Source: Nocardiopsis kunsanensis DSM 44524 (GTDB lineage: Bacteria > Actinomycetota > Actinomycetes > Streptosporangiales > Streptosporangiaceae). Taken from it: DNA of 64,000 bases. The DNA lies in contig NZ_ANAY01000034.1 in the NCBI RefSeq assembly GCF_000340965.1, positions 1-64,000 of the forward strand, in the 5' to 3' direction. A program made the translations under genes and the position numbers. The notes beneath the pieces were generated by a model. It saw only the letters and a list, made by a program, of their open reading frames with translations. It did not search any database and was not told where the DNA came from. The number at the start of each line of letters is the position of its first letter. Position 1 is the first letter of the stretch. Shown piece after piece: positions 58,343-64,000 of the stretch.

Positions 58343-59553
58343 GTGAACAGCCCCGTCAACCAGTAGGAGAAGGTGTCCCAATGCATGGCGAGAAAGGCCA
58401 GCTGCTCCCGCCCGGCGGGGGAGACGACGGCGGCCACCACGATGGTGAGCAGACACGCAGCGACCAGCCCGGCCAAGGACCACGGGGAGACACGGGGCCG
58501 GTGCAGACGGATCACAGCCCCTGCGTCGACGAGTTTGCCGCCGGCCCGGAGACGGGTCAGGAACGTGCCGGCCATGCCCGCACGGCCCTTGTCCAGGAAC
58601 TCCTCCAGGGTGGCGTGGGTACCGACCGCCACGATGAGGGCGGCCCCGCAGCCGTCGGCGAGCATCATCGCCACGTCCTCACTGGTGCCGGTCAAGGGAA
58701 AGACCACGGCCCGGTACCCCAGACCGGTGGCACGGGCCAGGCCCGGGGCGCGCCCGTCCCGATAGGCGTGCACCACGAGTTCGGCGTCCCCGGCCAAGGC
58801 GCCGTCGGAGACCGAGTCGAAATCACCGACGACGACGTCGGGGCGGAACCCGGCCTCCAGGACGGCGTCGGCGCCACCGTCCACACCGATGATCACGGGA
58901 CGGAACTCGCGGATGTAGGGCCGCAGGGCCCTCAGCTCCTCGCGGTAGCGGTAGCCGCGCACCACGATCAGGACGTGGCGTCCCTCCATGGCGGTGCCGA
59001 CGGTGGGCACACCGACGCCGTCGAGCAACAGGTCGCGCTCGCGTTGGAGGTAGGCCGTGGTGTTGGCTGCGAAGGCCTCCAGCTGGGTGGCCAGCCCCGC
59101 ACGCGCGGCCTCCATGGCCGCCTCGACCGAAACGGTGTCCTGACGGACACCGCGGACGAGCAGCTCGGCCCCGCGGTAGAGGCTCCCGCCCTCCAGACAC
59201 AGGTGTTCGCCCTCACGCACCAGGGTGAGGACCTCGGGGGCCACGCCGTCGATCAGCGGGACACCCGCGGCCACGAGGAGTTCGGGCCCCTGGTTGGGAT
59301 GGCGTCCGCTGATGCTCTCGGCGGCATTGACCACCGCCGAGACCCCGCAGCTGAGGAGGGCCTCCGCACTGACCCGGTCGAGATCGACGTGGTCGATGAC
59401 CGCGATGTCGCCAGGACGCAGACGCTTGGTGAGATTCTTGGTACGACGGTCCACACGGACGGGGGCCACCAGCCCGTTGGAGGCCTGCGTCCGCGTGCGG
59501 CGCAACCGCATGACTGTGGCGCTGAACGCCTCCGACACCTTCATCGATGACAT
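58339..59553 (-). CDS. steA: SteA-like putative cytokinetic ring protein
   Basis: A ~404-residue protein. VRVDRRTKNLTKRLRPGDIAVIDHVDLDRVSAEALLSCGVSAVVNAAESISGRHPNQGPELLVAAG is the SteA N-terminal signature. A thiamine-pyrophosphokinase-like fold follows (VIIGVDGGADAVLEAGFRPDVVVGDFDSVSDGAL). One C-terminal membrane helix (LAGLVAACLLTIVVAAVVSP). In Corynebacterium SteA works with SteB (an MctB-like protein) in daughter-cell separation; the gene pair here is the same. Start ATG 59553 or 59544; neither has a good ribosome site. Confidence 0.9.
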   Translation of the reverse strand: MSSMKVSEAFSATVMRLRRTRTQASNGLVAPVRVDRRTKNLTKRLRPGDIAVIDHVDLDRVSAEALLSCGVSAVVNAAESISGRHPNQGPELLVAAGVPLIDGVAPEVLTLVREGEHLCLEGGSLYRGAELLVRGVRQDTVSVEAAMEAARAGLATQLEAFAANTTAYLQRERDLLLDGVGVPTVGTAMEGRHVLIVVRGYRYREELRALRPYIREFRPVIIGVDGGADAVLEAGFRPDVVVGDFDSVSDGALAGDAELVVHAYRDGRAPGLARATGLGYRAVVFPLTGTSEDVAMMLADGCGAALIVAVGTHATLEEFLDKGRAGMAGTFLTRLRAGGKLVDAGAVIRLHRPRVSPWSLAGLVAACLLTIVVAAVVSPAGREQLAFLAMHWDTFSYWLTGLFT

Positions 59554-59580
59554 ACTGCCAGAACGCGACCACACAGGGTT

Positions 59581-59626
59581 ATAAAAGTCGGCGGGCAGGC
59601 GTGTTCAGGACAAAACACACCCCGCC
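59581..59626 (-). terminator. Intrinsic terminator after recN
   Basis: On the minus strand a GC stem (GGCGGG / CCCGCC) continuing through GTGTT / AACAC is followed by GACTTTTAT, a true T tract, ~50 bases beyond the recN stop. TATAAC in the same stretch could serve as a -10 for steA. Confidence 0.7.
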
Positions 59627-59674
59627 CCGCGGCGGAAGAACACAGAACGCCCGGACCGACAGGGCGACACGGGC

Positions 59675-61384
59675 TCAGACCGCCGGGTGGGCCCGCTCGG
59701 GATCGGCGTTGCTCAGCAGCTCCTCGGCGTGGGCACGGCCCAGCTCGGAATCCTCCAGGCCGGCCAGCATCCGCGAGAGTTCCCGCACCCGGCCGTCCCG
59801 GTCCAGACGCACCACGCCGCTCTCGGTGACCAGACCGTCGGTGGACTTCTCCACCACCAGGTGCGCGTCGGCGAACGCGGCGACCTGCGGCAGGTGGGTG
59901 ACCACGATGACCTGGGCACGGCGGGCCAGCCGGGCCAGACGGCGGCCGATCTCGACCGCGGCCTTGCCGCCCACACCCGCATCGACCTCGTCGAAGACGA
60001 ACGTGGGCACCGGGTCGGCGCCCGCGAAGACCACCTCGATGGCCAGCATCACCCGCGAGAGTTCACCCCCCGAGGCGCCCTTGTTCAGCGCCAGGGGCCT
60101 CGCACTGGGGTGCGGGGCCAGCAGCAGCTCGACCTCGTCGCGTCCCTGCGGGCCGAACTCCTCCCCGGTGGTGATACGGACACTGACCTGTGCGTGCGGC
60201 ATCGCCAGGGCAGTGAGCTCCTCGGTGACTGCCGCACCGAAACGCTCAGCGGCCTCCTCCCGCAACCGGGTCAGTTCCTGGGCCGACTCGGCCATGGCGG
60301 TGTACAGCTCCTCGGTCTCCGAGGTCAGCTGCTCGATACGCTCGTCGTCGCCCTCCAGGTCCGCCAGGCGCTTGCCCGCGTCCTCGGCCCAGGCCAGCAC
60401 GTCGTCGGTGGTCGCGCCGTACTTGCGGCTCAACTGGGTCAGCAGCGCACGCCGTTCCTGCACCTCGGCCAGACGGGCGGGATCGGCATCGACCGACTCC
60501 GCGTAGGAGGCCAACTCGGTGGCGGCGTCGGTGAGGATGAAGGAGGCCTCGTCCAGGCGCCCACCGATCGCGGACAGCTCGGCGTCGTGCTCGCTCACCG
60601 CCGAGACCGCACTACGGGCCGCCGACAGCAGGGCCGCCACATCCACCTCCACGTCCGAGGCCGGGTCCCCGGCCAAGGCCTCGTGGGCCGTGGTCGCAGC
60701 CATGCGCAACCCGTCGGCGTGGGCCAGACGGGTCTCCTCGGCGAGCAGTTCGGCGTCCTCACCCGGCTGCGGTTCGGCGGCGGCGATCTCCTCCACGCCG
60801 AACCGCAGCATGTCCGCTTCCTGGGAACGCTCGCGGGCACGCTGGACGATCTCCTCCAGCTCCCCCGCGAGCTCCCGGTGCCGACGGTAGGCCGCCGAGT
60901 ACCGCTTGAGCTCCTTGCCCAGTTCCTCCCCGGCGAAGCGGTCCAAGGACGAGCGCTGGCGGTCGGTGCGCAGCAAGCGCTGCTGATCGGACTGGCCGTG
61001 CACGGCCACCAGGTCGTCGGCCAGATAGGACAGCAGACTCACCGGGGCCGAACGTCCACCCATGGTGGCGCGCGAGCGACCCTCCGCGGAGACCGCACGG
61101 GTCAGGATCAGCACGTTGTCGTCGATGTCGCCGCCGGCCTCGAAGACCCGCGAAGCCACCCGGCCGTCCTCGGGTACGAGCAACCGGCCCTCGACGCCGG
61201 CGCGCTCGGCCCCGGGCCGGACACGCTGCGGATCGGCACGGCCTCCGAAGAGCAGACCGAGCCCGGTGACCACCATGGTCTTGCCCGCCCCGGTCTCACC
61301 CGTGACCACGGTCAGCCCCGGTGACAGCTCCAGAACGGCGTCGTCAATGACCCCGAGCCCCTGGATTCGGACTTCTTCGAGCAC
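59675..61384 (-). CDS. recN: DNA repair protein RecN
   Basis: A 569-residue SMC-like ATPase used in double-strand break repair. Walker A GETGAGKTMVV near residue 30, signature NKGASGGELSRVMLAI and Walker B TFVFDEVDAGVGG near the end, with a long coiled-coil middle. GTG 61382-61384 has GGAGAGGG upstream and gives the standard start VLEEVRIQGLGVIDDA. It lies 81 bases after nadK. No SOS box is visible at its start; it is probably read through from nadK. Confidence 0.97.
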   Translation of the reverse strand: MLEEVRIQGLGVIDDAVLELSPGLTVVTGETGAGKTMVVTGLGLLFGGRADPQRVRPGAERAGVEGRLLVPEDGRVASRVFEAGGDIDDNVLILTRAVSAEGRSRATMGGRSAPVSLLSYLADDLVAVHGQSDQQRLLRTDRQRSSLDRFAGEELGKELKRYSAAYRRHRELAGELEEIVQRARERSQEADMLRFGVEEIAAAEPQPGEDAELLAEETRLAHADGLRMAATTAHEALAGDPASDVEVDVAALLSAARSAVSAVSEHDAELSAIGGRLDEASFILTDAATELASYAESVDADPARLAEVQERRALLTQLSRKYGATTDDVLAWAEDAGKRLADLEGDDERIEQLTSETEELYTAMAESAQELTRLREEAAERFGAAVTEELTALAMPHAQVSVRITTGEEFGPQGRDEVELLLAPHPSARPLALNKGASGGELSRVMLAIEVVFAGADPVPTFVFDEVDAGVGGKAAVEIGRRLARLARRAQVIVVTHLPQVAAFADAHLVVEKSTDGLVTESGVVRLDRDGRVRELSRMLAGLEDSELGRAHAEELLSNADPERAHPAV

Positions 61385-61465
61385 CGATCCCTCTCCTGAT
61401 AGTCGACGCCACTGTCCACACGTCCACACACACGCGTGCACCGCAAGCCGGGGAGCACTCCCCGG

Positions 61466-62392
61466 TCAACGGCCGTGCTCACCCCTGCCTCTCCACCCGG
61501 CGACCGGCAGCCCGAACTTGGCCACCAATCGGTCGGTGAACGGAGCCCGGTGCAACCGGGCCAACCGAACCGGCGTATCGGCACGGGTGATCTCGATTCG
61601 TGCCCCTGCGGGCAATTCGACCATACGCCGTCCGTCGCACCACAGTACGCCCGGCACCGTCTCCGGCAGCACCTCCAGGGCCACCGACGTGTGCGGACCC
61701 ACCACGAGAGGCCGGGCGAACAAGGCATGTGCGCTCAACGGAACCACGAGGAGGGCGTCCACGTCCGGCCAGACGACAGGACCTCCGGCGGAGAACGCAT
61801 GCGCGGTCGAACCGGTGGGGGTCGCGCACACGACACCGTCGCACGCCCAGCGTGAGAGGGGCCGGCCGTCCAACTCCAGTATGGTCTCCAGGACCCTCCG
61901 CGCGTCGCCCTTCTCCAAGGTCGCCTCGTTCAGGGCCCACGTGCGTTCCGAAGGCACACCCTCGTTACGGCCGCTGTGGAAGACCGCCACGTCCAGGGTC
62001 ATCCGTTCCTCGACGGCGTAGTCGCGCTCGACCACACTACGGACCGTCTCGTTCAGGTCCTCGCGTTCGGCCTCGGCGAGGAACCCCACGTGCCCCAGGT
62101 TCACACCCAGCAACGGAGCTCCGGCCGGTCTGGCCAACTCGGCGGCGCGCAACAAAGTACCGTCACCACCCAGGACCATGACGAGCTCGACCCCCTGTGC
62201 GGCCTCGTCGTCCTCCACGACCTCGACCGGCGCGAGCTCGAAACCGGACCGGGCCAGTTCCTCGGCCTCCTCCTTGAGCATGCGCACGTTCAGACCCTCA
62301 CGGGTGAGGCTCTCGTGCACGAGCTGGGCGCTGCGGAGCGCCGCGGGCCGACCGGTGTGGGCCAGTAGGAGAACACTGCGTCCCCTGGTCAT
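61466..62392 (-). CDS. nadK: NAD kinase
   Basis: A 308-residue kinase phosphorylating NAD to NADP. GGDGT motif in VMVLGGDGTLLRAAEL, NLGHVGFLAEAE, and CATPTGSTAHAFSAGGPVVWPDVDALLVVPLSAH, the NAD-binding core. Placement between tlyA and recN is the conserved actinobacterial order. ATG 62390-62392. Confidence 0.97.
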   Translation of the reverse strand: MTRGRSVLLLAHTGRPAALRSAQLVHESLTREGLNVRMLKEEAEELARSGFELAPVEVVEDDEAAQGVELVMVLGGDGTLLRAAELARPAGAPLLGVNLGHVGFLAEAEREDLNETVRSVVERDYAVEERMTLDVAVFHSGRNEGVPSERTWALNEATLEKGDARRVLETILELDGRPLSRWACDGVVCATPTGSTAHAFSAGGPVVWPDVDALLVVPLSAHALFARPLVVGPHTSVALEVLPETVPGVLWCDGRRMVELPAGARIEITRADTPVRLARLHRAPFTDRLVAKFGLPVAGWRGRGEHGR

Positions 62393-62531
62393 CGTCGTCC
62401 CCTCAACGTTGTCTCCCTACGAGGGAGTGGTACCGACACCCGGTTCCCTCGGCCGGGACACGTTACCCAACCGACCGGGCGCACTGTCACGCGGTCCGGG
62501 CGCCCCGAAGGCGCGCCGTGCGGCCACTGCC

Positions 62532-63332
62532 CTACCGCGGGCCCTCCTCGATGACCCGGGCCAGCACATCCGTGTCCAAGGGCCCGGCACCGGCACGCAA
62601 CCACAGGAAGTACTCGACATTGCCGGAGGGGCCGGGCAGAGGGCTCGCGGCGACATCGACCACACCCAACCCCAGAGCGCGGGCGTGCTCGGCCACGGAG
62701 GTCACGGCCTCCGCCCGCATCCCGGGCTCACGCACCACACCCCCGGCGCCCACACGTTCCTTGCCGACCTCGAACTGGGGTTTGACCATGAGCACGAAGT
62801 CGGCCCCGGGATCCACGCACTCCAGCAGCGGACCGAGCACGAGCTTCAGGGAGATGAAGGACAGATCACCCACCACCAGGTCGGGACGGGGCTCACCGAC
62901 CTGTTCGGGGCTCAGTTCGCGCACGTTCACACGTTCCATGACGCGCACACGGTCGTTGCTGCGCAGGGCCCAGGCCAACTGCCCGTACCCGACGTCGACC
63001 GCGCTCACGTGTGCGGCGTTGCGCCGCAGGAGCACGTCGGTGAACCCGCCCGTGGAGGCCCCGGCGTCCAGGGCACGACGGCCCGCCACGTCCAGGGAGA
63101 AGGCATCCAGGGCGCCGATGAGCTTGTGGGCGCCACGAGAGACGTAGGGCGGCTCGTCGGAAGGGGTACGCACGACGATGGGCTGGTCCGTACCGACCTG
63201 GGTGGCGGCCTTGGCGGCCACCATCCCGGCGACCTTGACCGACCCGCTCTCGATGATCTCTGCGGCGTGTCCGCGGGAACGGGCCAGCCCACGGCGGACC
63301 AGTTCGGCGTCGAGCCGACTACGTTTTGCCAT
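62532..63332 (-). CDS. tlyA: TlyA-type 2'-O-ribose rRNA methyltransferase
   Basis: A 266-residue protein. The N-terminal S4 RNA-binding domain (RLDAELVRRGLARSRGHAAEIIESGSVKVAG) is joined to an FtsJ-like methyltransferase: SAM loop ALDAGASTGGFTDVLL, SAVDVGYGQLAWAL, DLVVGDLSFISLKL, FVLMVKPQFEVGKE. Mycobacterial TlyA 2'-O-methylates 16S and 23S rRNA and sets capreomycin sensitivity; family members are also annotated as hemolysins. ATG 63330-63332 is preferred; GTG 63338 and TTG 63341 are in frame. Confidence 0.95.
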   Translation of the reverse strand: MAKRSRLDAELVRRGLARSRGHAAEIIESGSVKVAGMVAAKAATQVGTDQPIVVRTPSDEPPYVSRGAHKLIGALDAFSLDVAGRRALDAGASTGGFTDVLLRRNAAHVSAVDVGYGQLAWALRSNDRVRVMERVNVRELSPEQVGEPRPDLVVGDLSFISLKLVLGPLLECVDPGADFVLMVKPQFEVGKERVGAGGVVREPGMRAEAVTSVAEHARALGLGVVDVAASPLPGPSGNVEYFLWLRAGAGPLDTDVLARVIEEGPR

Positions 63333-63353
63333 GGTCACCAAGAATACCGGGGT

Positions 63354-63521
63354 TCAGCGTGCTCCGTCGGTGCCTTGGTCCAGAGTTCCCAGTACCGCGG
63401 TGAGTTCCTGATGGAGGCTGTCGAAGACCTCCACGTGCTCGTCGGTGGGGCGCTGGTCCAGCGCGGCCAGGCGTTCCTTGGTGGCCTCGAGCGTACGTCG
63501 GGCCAACTCGGCGGGCTCCAC
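63354..63521 (-). CDS. Small conserved-position helical protein
   Basis: A 55-residue protein, starting at GTG 63519-63521 with GGAGAGG upstream: MEPAELARRTLEATKERLAA, LDQRPTDEHVEVFDSLHQEL, then TAVLGTLDQGTDGAR. Two amphipathic helices, no cysteines. A small ORF in this position upstream of tlyA is common in actinobacteria. Function unknown. 21 bases before tlyA, so co-translated with it. Confidence 0.7.
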   Translation of the reverse strand: MEPAELARRTLEATKERLAALDQRPTDEHVEVFDSLHQELTAVLGTLDQGTDGAR

Positions 63522-63639
63522 GACCTCTCCCCCCGTCTGCTGCTGCGGTGCGTCCCGACCCTATCTCCCGGCCGGCAGCGCGTGTACACACCTTCGGCCC
63601 GCCGTGGCCCGGCCGTCCGGCCCGCGCGGGCACGGGCGC

Positions 63640-64000
63640 CTACTTCTTGCTCTTGGCCTTGCCGGAACGTTTGCCGTTCGACTTGCCCTTGGCGGATCTG
63701 GCCTGAGCGGACCTGGCGGGGTCGGGCTTGGCAGGGGCCGACTCGGCCGAGCCGGACCTGGCGGGGGCCGGGGCTGCGCTCTCCGCGCTCCCCTCCTCCG
63801 GCCGGTCCCCGCCGTCGGCCCCGGAACCCGCCTCCGGGGTGTGCTCGGCCTCCTCCCCCGGAGCGTTGCCGGCCTCGGGAGTCTCCTCCGCCTCGGTGCT
63901 GTCCTGGGCGCTCACGCCGGGGTTCTCCCCGCCGGCCGGATCCTCCGCTCCGACGACGGCGCCCTCCTCCCGGCGGCCCGTCCCGTGCCCGACTCCGTCC
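63640..64000 (-). CDS. C-terminal low-complexity tail of a protein (partial)
   Basis: The frame is open from the window edge to the stop at 63640. The visible ~119 residues are disordered: Glu/Gly/Ala/Pro-rich, ending in a lysine-rich tail (KGKSNGKRSGKAKSKK). It is probably the extension of a longer protein encoded beyond the edge rather than a gene starting at GTG 63915. The basic tail suggests contact with nucleic acid or an acidic partner, but that is speculative. Confidence 0.6.
   Translation of the reverse strand, partial: DGVGHGTGRREEGAVVGAEDPAGGENPGVSAQDSTEAEETPEAGNAPGEEAEHTPEAGSGADGGDRPEEGSAESAAPAPARSGSAESAPAKPDPARSAQARSAKGKSNGKRSGKAKSKK

Noticed and set aside
63640-63915. Complete gene starting at GTG 63915
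   Set aside because: The frame remains open to the window edge with the same composition, so this is more likely the tail of a longer protein.

Overview
The window is high-GC, gene-dense DNA from an actinomycete. Gene content fits a filamentous member of the Streptosporangiales, Nocardiopsis-like by general resemblance; the genus is an inference. Support comes from whiA, rbpA, steA, an XRE/DUF397 pair, an Lsr2-like protein, frequent GTG starts, and 4-base GTGA/ATGA gene overlaps.

Layout. 1-2.8 kb: the tail of an unknown gene, a decayed MFS transporter, and a SulP anion transporter. 2.9-17.1 kb: an accessory island whose core (5.0-15.9 kb, minus strand) is a type III-D-like CRISPR interference module in the order cas6, cas10, small RAMP, csx10, double-RAMP, csx19, TIGR03986-type RAMP. 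No cas1, cas2 or repeat array is visible anywhere in the window. Three unassigned genes flank it. 17.1-20.1 kb: an ActP-type symporter with its DUF485 partner, and an Lsr2-like zinc protein. 20.4-23.2 kb: a broken YD-repeat (RHS) gene. 23.8-26.9 kb: an XRE/DUF397/HATPase regulatory cluster. 26.9-29.0 kb: a DHA2-type MFS exporter with its TetR repressor and a clear palindromic operator.

29.4-37.4 kb: a histidine-utilisation cluster (hutH, hutU, an M20 amidohydrolase, hutF, hutI) divergent from an IclR regulator. The route runs histidine -> urocanate -> imidazolone propionate -> formiminoglutamate -> formylglutamate. The M20 enzyme is the only local candidate for the last hydrolysis to glutamate. 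38.4-49.2 kb: a core block read leftwards: uvrC-rapZ-yvcK-(DUF488)-whiA, then gap-pgk-tpiA-secG-rbpA. 49.5-54.8 kb: an MscS channel, a Rieske lipoprotein and uvrA behind an SOS box. 54.9-56.0 kb: terC behind a yybP-ykoY-like manganese riboswitch. 56.2-64.0 kb: the conserved minus-strand row tlyA-nadK-recN and steA-mctB-like-glycosyltransferase.

Regulatory sites supported by sequence: several strong hairpin terminators, the TetR operator, an IclR-type palindrome, a DasR-type (dre) palindrome upstream of gap, the uvrA SOS box and the terC riboswitch. No tRNA, rRNA, CRISPR array or intact insertion sequence was found.
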